From: Lachnospiraceae bacterium
Lineage (GTDB): Bacteria; Bacillota; Clostridia; Lachnospirales; Lachnospiraceae
DNA: 64,000 nucleotides
NCBI GenBank assembly: GCA_022845955.1
Contig: AP025576.1
Location: 62,001 to 126,000 of the forward strand
Direction: 5' to 3'
Made by a program: the position numbers and the translations under genes. Each line of letters opens with the position of its first letter. The stretch's first letter is position 1. The notes beneath the pieces were generated by a model, which made no database searches, had not been told where the DNA came from, and was given only the letters and a program-made list of their open reading frames with translations. Positions 33,997 through 42,150 of the stretch are shown here, piece by piece.

Positions 33997-36702
33997 ATGG
34001 AACAGAGGTTAAAGGAAGTATTACAGGGAGAAGAAGAAAATTATATCCTTCCATTTTTTTGGCTGCATGGGGAAGAGGGCGGGAAGCTGAAGGAAATGAT
34101 GGAGGCTGTTTATTCCTCCGGTATCAGGGCGGTCTGTGTGGAATCCAGGCCGCATCCCGACTTTGCCGGTCCCGGCTGGTGGAGGGATATGGATATCATC
34201 ATGGAAGAGGCACGGAAACGGAAGATGCGTGTCTGGGTGCTGGATGATGTCCATTTCCCATCCGGGTATTGCAACGGACTTGTGCAGGAAGGCTCTCCTT
34301 ACGCCAAACGCTATCTGGATCATTATACCATTGATGCAGCGGGCCCCCGGTATGGGACTTCCTTTTTTCTTTCCCTTGAGGAGGGAGAGGAACTGATTGG
34401 GGTCATCGCTGCCAAAAGAGCAGGCAGAGAGGTGGGGGAAATCCGGAACCCCGTGGATATTACGGACCGGGTGCGGGGAAAAGTGGTATATTGGGATATC
34501 CCGGAGGGCTACTGGAATATCATCGTCATTAAAAGCACATTTACCGGGACCGGACGGAAAAAATATGTGAATACCATTGATGCGGCCTCCGTGCGTTTTT
34601 TTCTGGATACCGTTTACGAACCCCATCTGGAACATTACAGGGATGATTTCGGGCATACCTTTGCCGGTTTTTTCTCCGATGAACCGGAGCTGGGGAATTG
34701 TGTCGGGGAATATGGGCATAATGCGGGGATCGGCCGGCCCGACATGAGGCTGCCCTGGGGAGAAGAGCTTTCCTGTCTGGTAAAGGATTACTGGGGAGAC
34801 GGATTTGCGGTGCACCTGGCGGCCTTGTGGAACCGGATGGGGGATGTTACCCGGGAATCCAGATATGAATATATGAATATGGTCACGGATCTGTACGGAA
34901 CGAATTTCTGCGGCCAGATCGGGGAATGGTGCGCTGCGCACGGCGTAGCCTATATCGGTCATGTAATAGAGGATAACGGGACGCATGCCAGGCTGGGGCT
35001 GGGAACGGGACATTATTTTAAAGCGCTGTGGGGGCAGCATATGTCGGGTATTGACGTAGTCCTGCAGCAGATACGTCCGGGCTATGATAAGATGGATTTC
35101 TACCATATCGGGGGAAAGGCGGCCTATAACGGCACCTTTTTCCATCATGGTCTGGCGAAAATGGGAGCTTCTCTGGGACATCTGGATCCGAAGAAAAAGG
35201 GGAGGACCATGTGTGAAGTGTATGGAGCTTATGGATGGAGTGAAGGCCTGAAGCTGATGAAATGGCTGACAGACCATATGCTCGTACGGGGAGTGAACTG
35301 GTTTGTGCCTCATGCGTTTACCGCCGCTCCGTTCCCGGATCCGGATTGCCCGCCTCATTTTTACGGATGGGGAAATAATCCGCAGTTTCCCTGGTTTTCC
35401 AGTCTGTGTCATTATATGAACCGGATGAGCCATCTGCTGAACGGCGGACAACATGTGGCGGATATCGCCCTTCTTTATACGGCGGAAATGGAATGGATGG
35501 GAGCGTATCAACCCTTTGAAGAGATTGGCATGTTCCTGGCTGAAAACCAGTTGGATTACGAGGTAATCCCCATCGGGATTCTGGAAGGTTCTGAAACCGC
35601 AGGCGGCAGACTGAAGGCGGGAAGCGGAGAATTCCGGGTACTGGTGGTCCCGGACTGTGAATGGATACCGGAGGAACTGATGGCATGGATTGCAGATGCT
35701 GCCGAAAACGGACTGCCGATCTTATTTGCAGGTTCCTTCCCCGGAGTGGTAAAAAGCCGGTGGAGACAGGCGGAGCACTTCTATGGCTGGATGGACAGGG
35801 GAAGCGGCAGCGGCGGAAAAGAGAGTACGGACAGCGGAGATGCAAAAAAATGGATAGAAGCAGGGGAACAGGAAAACGGACAACAGAATAGCAGAGGGAA
35901 TATGGTATCTGCCGGGAACAATCCGGAAAAACTGCTGGAGAAGCTGGATACATATATCCATCGGGATGTCCGCTGCTGCGGCCCTGCGCCCGGGCTGCGG
36001 TATTATCATTACAGCCAGCCGGACGGGGAATATTATATGTTTTTCAATGAGGACCCTGCAGTCGGAATCCATACCTTTGCAGCAGTGCGGGAGCGGGAAG
36101 GATATCAGGCATTTTGGTACCAGGCATTTGACAATATCCTGGAACCGGCGTATAGAAATGAAAAAGGGGAAATCGAGATAACGCTTGCACCCGGCCAGGC
36201 CGGTATGCTTATGTTTGGGATAGAGGAGGCAGGTCTGCCGAAGCCGAAGGAGAAGAGGCAGGGAAAACGGATCCAACTGGATGGAGACTGGATGATATCC
36301 CTGCGCCGGTATGATGAAAAAGTGTTTTCCTGCGCCGGAAAACCCGGGAAACTCCGTAATATTACCGCGGAGGAAGCGACAGAGGATTTTTCCGGTACCA
36401 TACGTTATGAAAAAGAGTTTATCTGGAACCCGCAGACAGATGGGGAACTGCTGGAGATTGATTTTGGTACCGTGTACGAAACCATGGAAATCTGGCTGAA
36501 TGAAGAGAAATCCTCCGTCCGGATAGCGCCGCCCTATTGCTGTACCCTGAGGAATGTACGCAAAGGTGTCAACCGCCTTACCGTGTATGTTGCCAATACA
36601 CTTGTGCATAAATTCAGGGATTCCTTTTCCGCCACGATGCCGGTGGAGGGGAGCGGCCTGCTTGGTCCTGTAGAAGTACAGGGATACTGGCAGCAGGATT
36701 AA
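33997..36702 (+). CDS. Large glycoside hydrolase with C-terminal GH2-type jelly roll
   Basis: A 901-residue cytoplasmic-looking enzyme. The N-terminal barrel begins PFFWLHGEEGGKLKEMM and continues RAVCVESRPHPDFAGPGWWRDMD, WVLDDVHFPSGYCNG and FAGFFSDEPELGN, the last offering acidic residues at a barrel strand end. The C-terminal 140 residues (LDGDWMISLRRYDEKVF, IDFGTVYETMEIWLNEE, GPVEVQGYW) form a sugar-binding beta-sandwich of the GH2/GH106 kind. The overall layout recalls GH106-like rhamnosidases, but the family is not certain. A Gly/Ser/Glu-rich insertion lies near residues 600-640. It is last in the lpl operon and ends before the terminator at 36727-36761. Confidence 0.75.
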   Translation: MEQRLKEVLQGEEENYILPFFWLHGEEGGKLKEMMEAVYSSGIRAVCVESRPHPDFAGPGWWRDMDIIMEEARKRKMRVWVLDDVHFPSGYCNGLVQEGSPYAKRYLDHYTIDAAGPRYGTSFFLSLEEGEELIGVIAAKRAGREVGEIRNPVDITDRVRGKVVYWDIPEGYWNIIVIKSTFTGTGRKKYVNTIDAASVRFFLDTVYEPHLEHYRDDFGHTFAGFFSDEPELGNCVGEYGHNAGIGRPDMRLPWGEELSCLVKDYWGDGFAVHLAALWNRMGDVTRESRYEYMNMVTDLYGTNFCGQIGEWCAAHGVAYIGHVIEDNGTHARLGLGTGHYFKALWGQHMSGIDVVLQQIRPGYDKMDFYHIGGKAAYNGTFFHHGLAKMGASLGHLDPKKKGRTMCEVYGAYGWSEGLKLMKWLTDHMLVRGVNWFVPHAFTAAPFPDPDCPPHFYGWGNNPQFPWFSSLCHYMNRMSHLLNGGQHVADIALLYTAEMEWMGAYQPFEEIGMFLAENQLDYEVIPIGILEGSETAGGRLKAGSGEFRVLVVPDCEWIPEELMAWIADAAENGLPILFAGSFPGVVKSRWRQAEHFYGWMDRGSGSGGKESTDSGDAKKWIEAGEQENGQQNSRGNMVSAGNNPEKLLEKLDTYIHRDVRCCGPAPGLRYYHYSQPDGEYYMFFNEDPAVGIHTFAAVREREGYQAFWYQAFDNILEPAYRNEKGEIEITLAPGQAGMLMFGIEEAGLPKPKEKRQGKRIQLDGDWMISLRRYDEKVFSCAGKPGKLRNITAEEATEDFSGTIRYEKEFIWNPQTDGELLEIDFGTVYETMEIWLNEEKSSVRIAPPYCCTLRNVRKGVNRLTVYVANTLVHKFRDSFSATMPVEGSGLLGPVEVQGYWQQD

Positions 36703-36726
36703 GGCTGACTGAAAGAATAAGGTGTA

Positions 36727-36761
36727 GAAAAAAATGCAGGATCTGCCGCCTGCATTTTTTC
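36727..36761 (+). terminator. Rho-independent terminator of the lpl/glycosidase operon
   Basis: AAAAAATGCAGG pairs with CCTGCATTTTTT around an 8-base loop, 25 bases after the glycosidase stop. Confidence 0.9.
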
Positions 36762-36762
36762 T

Positions 36763-36858
36763 ATATTGTAACCGTTTGGCCGCCCCCAGAGAATAGCCGG
36801 GAGGGGATCAGGAGGGGATGCCGCAGGGCGCAAAGGGCCGGCTGAACGGTTACGATAT
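36763..36858. repeat. Imperfect inverted repeat, about 95 bp
   Basis: GTAACCGTTTGGCC (36768-36781) and GGCTGAACGGTTAC (36840-36853) pair with two G-U positions, and flanking ATAT bases extend the stem. The GC-rich centre contains further short pairings. It directly follows the operon terminator. No target duplication was found. Confidence 0.5.
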
Positions 36859-36998
36859 ATCTCCGGTAGTTGTTTGTTACTGTTGACAGGAAGGCAGAAG
36901 TGTGTAAAAATGTACTTACTTTCAGGAAGCATTCGCTTCCTTCATAGTTTCTGCACAACATTTCTTATTTCATTCTTATCGGATTCCTTTCCTTTATC

Positions 36999-37027
36999 TT
37001 GCTAAGTTTTATACTTTCTTTTATACT
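36999..37027 (+). promoter_or_regulatory. Predicted promoter of the Rpn-family gene
   Basis: TTGCTA (36999-37004), 17 bases, TATACT (37022-37027), with a predicted start near 37034. A second possible promoter lies upstream (TTGACA at 36883-36888 with TAAAAA 16 bases on). The 36703-37119 gap holds these, the terminator and the inverted repeat. Confidence 0.5.
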
Positions 37028-37119
37028 ATTCTTATAAGAATCCCTTTTGATTATTTATGATTTTGTTTGCTGAAGCGGTTGTTTCCTGGAAAATATAGCA
37101 TTCAAGGAGAGCAGTTGTT

Positions 37120-38067
37120 ATGCAGACAAAAGATACCGTACAGACCCGGATCCCTCAGAAAAAATACAAGGATCGCCTGTTCCGCCTGCTATTTTCAGAG
37201 AAGAGGGACTTGCTAGAATTGTATAATGCATTATGCGGAAAATGCTATACAGACCCGGAAGCCCTGGAGATCACCACACTTGACGACGTAATTTATATGG
37301 GGATGAAGAATGATATTTCCTTCCTTTTAGACGGACGGATGGGACTGTTTGAGCATCAGAGTACGCTTAACCCCAATATGCCGCTGCGGGGCCTGTTTTA
37401 CTTTTCAGATTTGTATAAGCAGTTTTTTTACGATCGGGTAATTTACTCCACCAGGCTCCTGCAGATTCCCACGCCGGTTTATGTTATTTTTTATAATGGG
37501 GAAAGGGAGGCTGCGGATACGTCGGTCCTGAAGCTGTCGGATGCATTTATACAGGGGGAGGATATGGCCTGTCTGGAAGTCTGCGTCCGTATGGTAAATA
37601 TAAATGTAGGACACAATGCAGAATTAATGAAGCGGTGCGGGCTTCTTAGGGAATACGCAGTGTTTATAAGCTATGTCAGGGGAAATCTGCTGATAATGGA
37701 ACCGGAAACGGCTATCTGTGCGGCGATGGACCAATGTATAGCTGATGGGATCCTCGCTGAATTTTTGAGCAAAAGGAGGGCTGAAGCAATGAATGCACTT
37801 TTAACGGAATATGATGAAGAAAAAGTTATGCGGAGCCTGAGCAGGGAATTTTATGAGGATGGATATGAAGCCGGCTGTGATGCCGGCAAAAAAGAAGGAA
37901 AAGCGGAGGCGGTACTTGAATTGCTGGAGGAACTGGGTGATGTATCTTCGGATCTGCGTGAAAGAATCCTTTCAGAGAACGATTTGATGCTCCTTAAACA
38001 ATGGCATAAGGAAGCGGCAAAAGCGGAGTCTATACAAATGTTTCTTGCCCGGACCCGCCTTATCTAG
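37120..38067 (+). CDS. Rpn-family PD-(D/E)xK nuclease/transposase-like protein
   Basis: A 315-residue protein of the recombination-promoting nuclease (Rpn) group. The opening KKYKDRLFRLLFSEKRDLLELYNAL and the nuclease core ISFLLDGRMGLFEHQSTLNPNMPLR, with Asp and the E-x-Q pair spaced as in PD-(D/E)xK folds, are typical. RGLFYFSDLYKQF and YVIFYNG follow. The C-terminus (about 225-315) is helical with a Gly/Ala/Lys-rich hinge (GYEAGCDAGKKEGKAEA) common in this group. These proteins cut DNA and are widespread as multicopy genes with debated roles (recombination, phage defence). AGGAG precedes the ATG; it appears monocistronic. Confidence 0.85.
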   Translation: MQTKDTVQTRIPQKKYKDRLFRLLFSEKRDLLELYNALCGKCYTDPEALEITTLDDVIYMGMKNDISFLLDGRMGLFEHQSTLNPNMPLRGLFYFSDLYKQFFYDRVIYSTRLLQIPTPVYVIFYNGEREAADTSVLKLSDAFIQGEDMACLEVCVRMVNINVGHNAELMKRCGLLREYAVFISYVRGNLLIMEPETAICAAMDQCIADGILAEFLSKRRAEAMNALLTEYDEEKVMRSLSREFYEDGYEAGCDAGKKEGKAEAVLELLEELGDVSSDLRERILSENDLMLLKQWHKEAAKAESIQMFLARTRLI

Positions 38068-38194
38068 TGCGGCACGACGTATGTACGCCGGGCGGCACCA
38101 GTTTAAACGCCGCGGGCAACGGACCGAATCCCCATGGACTTCATCATACGATTGGCTGTGAAGTTTGAGGATCCGGCCGTGTATCCCTGCGATA

Positions 38195-39727
38195 TCAGGA
38201 ACGCTTATGCAGCCCGTTTTCCGTCAATTCATATATGGTATCCACTACCTCCTCCAAATATTTCCTGTCATGGGATATGCTGAGAACTGCTCCCTGGAAA
38301 TCTTTCAGGACCCGTCTTATGACGGGACCGGAAAGGGGGGAAAAGTTACGGGTGGGTTCATCCAGGATTAGGACATTGCAGCCGTCAAGGCTCATTTTCA
38401 GGAACAGAAGCTTGGCTTTCTGTCCGCCGGAAAGCTCGCGGACAGGATGGGCCATTTCATCCGCAGTATAGCGCATGCTTCCCAGGTAGGTCCGTATGGC
38501 GGTCAGTTCCTCCTTGTCACTGCGTGAAGATAAAAATTCCACTGGATTTTGTACCGGGTTCAACAGTTCCTCATAATCCTGGGGCATATAAGCAGCCTTT
38601 ATATCCGGACGTACAAGCAGTTCGGATGCGATTTGCTTCAGAAGTGTGGTTTTTCCGGCTCCATTGCGTCCTATAATACCGATTTTTTCCGGGCCGGTTA
38701 CCCGAAGGCATACGCATGAAGCCAGAAGATGGTCTCCTGCCTTAAGCGGCTCCTGTCGATAATCCAGAATTACTTTTCCGTTGGGAATCCTGGTTTCAGG
38801 AGTTATCTTTACAAAGATTGCTTTTTCCATATCCGGTACTTCTGTCATATTTTCTTTTTCCCGTTCGAACCGGTATTCCTGGGATTTCACCGCTTTCATT
38901 TTTTTCTTAAGAAGCTGTCCGGTATGGGGATCCTGACGGGTGATGTTTTTTTGATCCGTCTCCACTTTCTGCTGGATTTGGCGGAACCGCTCCATCTGTT
39001 TGCGGTATTCCCTGCGTTCATTTTGTGCCTGCTGTTCCTGACGGAGGAAACCGGCTTCCCGGTTTGTGATATATTCCCGGTAGGGCATCCTTACAATCGT
39101 GTGCCTGGGTTTTGTTTTCCGCATAATCTGTTCCAGATGGATAACCACATTGGCTGTACGCTCAATGAGGGTTTCATCGTGGGAAACATAAAGGACCGGT
39201 TTTTGGCAGGTATTGATAAACTGTTCCAGCCATTCCAAGGTTTCGATGTCTATATCATTGGACGGCTCATCCAGCAGATAGATATCCGGCTGATACATCT
39301 GAAGGACAGCGATCTGCAGCTTTATTTTCTCCCCGCCGGACAGGGTGCCGCAAAGCTGGTCAGAATAAAATATATCCTTGGGAAGCCGGAGGCGTGCAGC
39401 AATGGCTGCCAGGTCGCCGGGGTTTACCTCCGAAAAAGCCGGAGCGGCCATACAGTAGGAATAGATAGTCTGTTCTTTGCATTCCCGGGGAAATTCCTGG
39501 GGCAGATACCCCAGCAGCGTGCTTCCGGTAAGGATTTCTCCCGTATATTCCGCATATCCCTCAACCAGCCCGGGATCATAAATAAGCTTAAGCAGGGTGG
39601 ATTTCCCGTTTCCCTCTTCGCTGATAATCACTGCTTTGTCCCCCGCATTAAGGGAAAAGCTGAAATTCTCCAACAGGGGCCGGAGGTCTTTTTTGTGTGT
39701 GACAGATAAATTTTTGATTTGCAGCAT
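38195..39727 (-). CDS. ABC-F ATPase, antibiotic-resistance-like subgroup
   Basis: A 510-residue soluble twin-cassette ATPase. Cassette 1: EEGNGKSTLLK, LSGGEKIKLQI, LLDEPSNDIDIE. Cassette 2: GRNGAGKTTLLK, LSGGQKAKLLF, then LILDEPTRNFSPLSGPVI, where the usual NHLD D-loop is replaced by RNFSPLS. The long charged linker (REYRKQMERFRQIQQKVE...) would reach the ribosomal P/E site. The divergent D-loops and an attenuator-like leader resemble drug-inducible ribosome-protection ABC-F proteins rather than EttA/YkpA housekeeping types. Drug specificity cannot be inferred. GGAGATGG lies before the ATG. Confidence 0.85.
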   Translation of the reverse strand: MLQIKNLSVTHKKDLRPLLENFSFSLNAGDKAVIISEEGNGKSTLLKLIYDPGLVEGYAEYTGEILTGSTLLGYLPQEFPRECKEQTIYSYCMAAPAFSEVNPGDLAAIAARLRLPKDIFYSDQLCGTLSGGEKIKLQIAVLQMYQPDIYLLDEPSNDIDIETLEWLEQFINTCQKPVLYVSHDETLIERTANVVIHLEQIMRKTKPRHTIVRMPYREYITNREAGFLRQEQQAQNERREYRKQMERFRQIQQKVETDQKNITRQDPHTGQLLKKKMKAVKSQEYRFEREKENMTEVPDMEKAIFVKITPETRIPNGKVILDYRQEPLKAGDHLLASCVCLRVTGPEKIGIIGRNGAGKTTLLKQIASELLVRPDIKAAYMPQDYEELLNPVQNPVEFLSSRSDKEELTAIRTYLGSMRYTADEMAHPVRELSGGQKAKLLFLKMSLDGCNVLILDEPTRNFSPLSGPVIRRVLKDFQGAVLSISHDRKYLEEVVDTIYELTENGLHKRS

Positions 39728-39809
39728 AATACCATCTCCTTATTCAAACAGAGCCCTGTCATAAGCGGATTTAAAAAGATAAACTTCCCGGTCCCTTGCC
39801 TGCGGGAAT

Positions 39810-39963
39810 AAAAAAATCCACTATCCGTTTACCGCCGGAAGTGGATTACCTTGCATATACCATAAAAACACACCGGAAAGCAGGGGCTTTCCGCAGTGAT
39901 TAAAAAAAATGATAAGTGCTCACAATCCGAATTTTGGCAATAAACGTACAGAGGGTGTTTTCC
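39810..39963 (-). promoter_or_regulatory. Attenuator-like leader of the ABC-F gene
   Basis: Read on the minus strand there is a possible promoter (TTGACA at 39964-39969 and GTTTAT at 39940-39945), a hairpin GCGGAAAGC/GCTTTCCG (about 39873-39894), then a terminator: AATCCACT (39840-39847) pairs with AGTGGATT (39815-39822), followed by a run of Ts. The ABC-F start codon is about 85 bases beyond it. Short frames overlap the terminator (MVYAR stop, 39846-39863; MQGNPLPAVNG stop, 39821-39856). This is the layout of ribosome-mediated attenuation known for resistance ABC-F genes. Confidence 0.5.
39821..39856 (-). CDS. Possible 11-residue leader peptide
   Basis: The frame MQGNPLPAVNG covers the 5' arm and loop of the leader terminator and stops at the start of its 3' arm, so a stalled or slowed ribosome would open the hairpin. 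It has no convincing ribosome site; the alternative frame MVYAR begins 7 bases earlier and shares that weakness. Assigned only from position. Confidence 0.25.
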   Translation of the reverse strand: MQGNPLPAVNG

Positions 39964-40212
39964 TGTCAAAGGAAAACACGGCAGCTCATGAAAGTTTATG
40001 AAACAGTCAGAGACAGACCCTGGCTGTAAAGTTCCAAATTCAGATTATTTCCGCATCTTTTCACCCTTTTCTTTGTAAATTTGGAATCAGCGGGAGCCGA
40101 TTCTCCATCAATATAACACGAGGTTTTTCATTTGTCCAGTATATTATTGCTTTAGGGGGCGTGAACAGTATCGGAGGTACCTGCAGCCGGCAGCGGGAAG
40201 AACCAGGAAAGG

Positions 40213-40809
40213 TTACATATAAAACCAGGAGGTAGGAAGCAAAAACAGGTAAGGAGCTGTGAAAACGGAAAGGGAGAGGGCCAGTTTTTTCCGGATAACA
40301 GAATCCGGCACTGCTTTTTTCAGGGAGAAATGATAGTTAAACAGGTAAATGCACAAGCCGCTGAGAAGAATGCAGGCGGCCGACCAGAGAAATGCCGGGA
40401 GAGTGGAAAAGGGGTTGAAGGTAACGGCATTTGTCATATTATTGTACCACCATTGGCGGGCGGGAGACTGATAATGCAGATAATCCAGAAGGGAATCAAT
40501 AATGTTTACCAGGAACATGAAAAAGGTTCCCACAAAATCGGAAAGAAAACCGAAGAGCCATATTTTCCAGATGGAACGTCTGGCCGTTTCCTTACGGCCG
40601 GAAAGCTTCAGGCAGCGCATGGTGATGACGAGCACGGCCAAATCAATCAGAAAGTTGGCTGGAAGGATGACTATCCAGGTAACAGGAAAAAGCCACATAA
40701 GCCACAGCGGAAATATGACATTGTAAAGCGTGACCTTTTTTGCGGAAAATTCCGGAATAGACTTAAAAATAGATGATTTTTCTTTAATAATACTTTTTAA
40801 TTTAAACAT
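40213..40809 (-). CDS. Hypothetical polytopic membrane protein
   Basis: I do not recognise this 198-residue protein. It shows about four to five hydrophobic segments (for example LYNVIFPLWLMWLFPVTWIV, ILPANFLIDLAVLVITM, FGFLSDFVGTFFMFLVNII, LPAFLWSAACILLSGLCIYL and SVFTAPYLFLLPTSW). A basic, cytoplasmic-looking N-terminus precedes them. It starts 23 bases after the DUF554 gene on the same strand and is probably co-transcribed with it. The gap from here to the ABC-F leader (39970-40212) shows no gene. Confidence 0.65.
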   Translation of the reverse strand: MFKLKSIIKEKSSIFKSIPEFSAKKVTLYNVIFPLWLMWLFPVTWIVILPANFLIDLAVLVITMRCLKLSGRKETARRSIWKIWLFGFLSDFVGTFFMFLVNIIDSLLDYLHYQSPARQWWYNNMTNAVTFNPFSTLPAFLWSAACILLSGLCIYLFNYHFSLKKAVPDSVIRKKLALSLSVFTAPYLFLLPTSWFYM

Positions 40810-40832
40810 TTTTATATTTTCTCCTTACTATA

Positions 40833-41558
40833 TTAAAACAAGGCAATGACGGCATCCAGTATCCCGGCAGCCAGCAGAGCTGGCAGCATATTTCCCACGC
40901 GGAATTTTTTGCCGAAGGCAAGATTGACTCCCACACAGAAAATCAGGACATTACCCACGAAAGAAAGATCGGATATGATCTGTGCTGTGAGAACAGGTTC
41001 CAGAAATCCGGCAAAGAGTGTTATGCCGCCTTGCCATATGCCTACAGGAAGTGCGGAGAAGATGGCACCTTTTCCATAAGAAGAGGCAAACACGAGAACG
41101 ATAATCCCATCCAGGACAGCCTTGGCGGCCAGCATGGAATAATCGCCCCGCATACCGTCCTCCAGAGCGCCCACGATAGCCATGGCACCGACACAGATGA
41201 TCAGGGATGCGGATACGAACCCCTCAACAAACTGGCTGTCATTTTTTCCGCCCGCTTTGATACGTAGCCATTCCCCGAAATGATCCATCCATTTTTCTAT
41301 TTGGATCCATTCCCCGATAAGAGAACCCAGGACCAGAGAAGCGATCAGCAGCATGGTTCCCGAGGTTTCCAGAATACCGTCTTCTATGCGGTACATTCCC
41401 TTCAGGGCACCAGAAATGCCTATAAATATGGTGCAGACCCCCAGGGCCTGCATCAGGATCTGCTGATACCGTTCCTTAAGTCCTCCCTTCAAAAGCAGTC
41501 CGATGCCGCCGCCGGAAATAACAGCGGCTACATTAATGATGGTTCCTATTCCTCTCAT
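40833..41558 (-). CDS. DUF554-family membrane protein (YdfK-like)
   Basis: A 241-residue integral membrane protein with the DUF554 opening GTIINVAAVISGGGIGLLLKGGL, and SLVLGSLIGEWIQIEKWMDHFG, then SLIICVGAMAIVGALEDGM and LALPVGIWQGG-type repeats of glycine-rich helices. About seven helices are predicted. The family is widespread in Firmicutes and is regarded as a possible transporter; the substrate is unknown. No regulatory partner is obvious; the downstream membrane gene follows after 23 bases. Confidence 0.88.
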   Translation of the reverse strand: MRGIGTIINVAAVISGGGIGLLLKGGLKERYQQILMQALGVCTIFIGISGALKGMYRIEDGILETSGTMLLIASLVLGSLIGEWIQIEKWMDHFGEWLRIKAGGKNDSQFVEGFVSASLIICVGAMAIVGALEDGMRGDYSMLAAKAVLDGIIVLVFASSYGKGAIFSALPVGIWQGGITLFAGFLEPVLTAQIISDLSFVGNVLIFCVGVNLAFGKKFRVGNMLPALLAAGILDAVIALF

Positions 41559-41732
41559 AGATGTCTCTCCTCAGGCGGACAGATCCTTCTGTCACTAGTT
41601 TTTCTGTAATATATTCCATTAGAAGATGTAATTCGTACAGGCTGCGGGCTAAAAGGACATATCGGCAAAGATGGAAAAGGGCTTTTGGCTGTCCCGCCGC
41701 CGCGGGTATTTCTTTCCCTTACAGATGTTACG

Positions 41733-42140
41733 TTACCATGCGGAAAGCCACTTTGATACCTTGTCATCCACCTCGATCAATTGCTTATCATTCCCGCCGG
41801 GAGATTTAAAAAACAATATTTTTGTATCCGCCAGATGTTTTGACGCATATTTAGTCATCGGAGGTATTACGAAAATAGAACCTTCCTCAAAAACAAACTC
41901 TTCCCCCGTGTCAAGAATTAATATTTTGCTGCTGCCGCTTATCAGGTAATTGTATTCTAGTGCCTGGGTATGCAGGTGCGGAATGTCAGCCGTAAATTTG
42001 CGGTAGTGGCTGATGCCCATTTCATTTTTTTCATCATGTATATACTTTAAATCCTGCGGTTTTTTCAGATTTCCGCATAAATACACCCGGTATTCAGAAT
42101 CCAGGGCGCTCGTTAGATCTTTTCCATATATATAGTTCAT
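41733..42140 (-). CDS. Cupin-domain protein, partner of the TIR effector gene
   Basis: A 135-residue single-domain cupin. The two conserved beta-barrel motifs are visible: a degenerate motif 1 (IPHLHTQALEYNYLISGSSKIL, with H-x-H-like and Glu metal ligands) and motif 2 (FEEGSIFVIPPMTKYASK, with Pro-Pro at the usual turn). There is no DNA-binding domain. The gene begins 10 bases after the TIR-domain gene, so the two are almost certainly made from one mRNA. Cupins bind metals, sugars, nucleotides or small acids. Here it could be a ligand sensor, an inhibitor of the effector or an accessory enzyme. This is not decidable from sequence. Confidence 0.8.
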   Translation of the reverse strand: MNYIYGKDLTSALDSEYRVYLCGNLKKPQDLKYIHDEKNEMGISHYRKFTADIPHLHTQALEYNYLISGSSKILILDTGEEFVFEEGSIFVIPPMTKYASKHLADTKILFFKSPGGNDKQLIEVDDKVSKWLSAW

Positions 42141-42150
42141 TTTATTTACC

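Noticed and set aside
34021..35511. 496-codon minus-strand frame
   Set aside because: Antisense shadow of the large glycosidase, with no ribosome site and His/Pro/Ile-biased composition.
38068..38194. Coding-looking tail on the minus strand after the Rpn gene
   Set aside because: A short frame can be read but it has no start or recognisable family, and too few codons to call a remnant.
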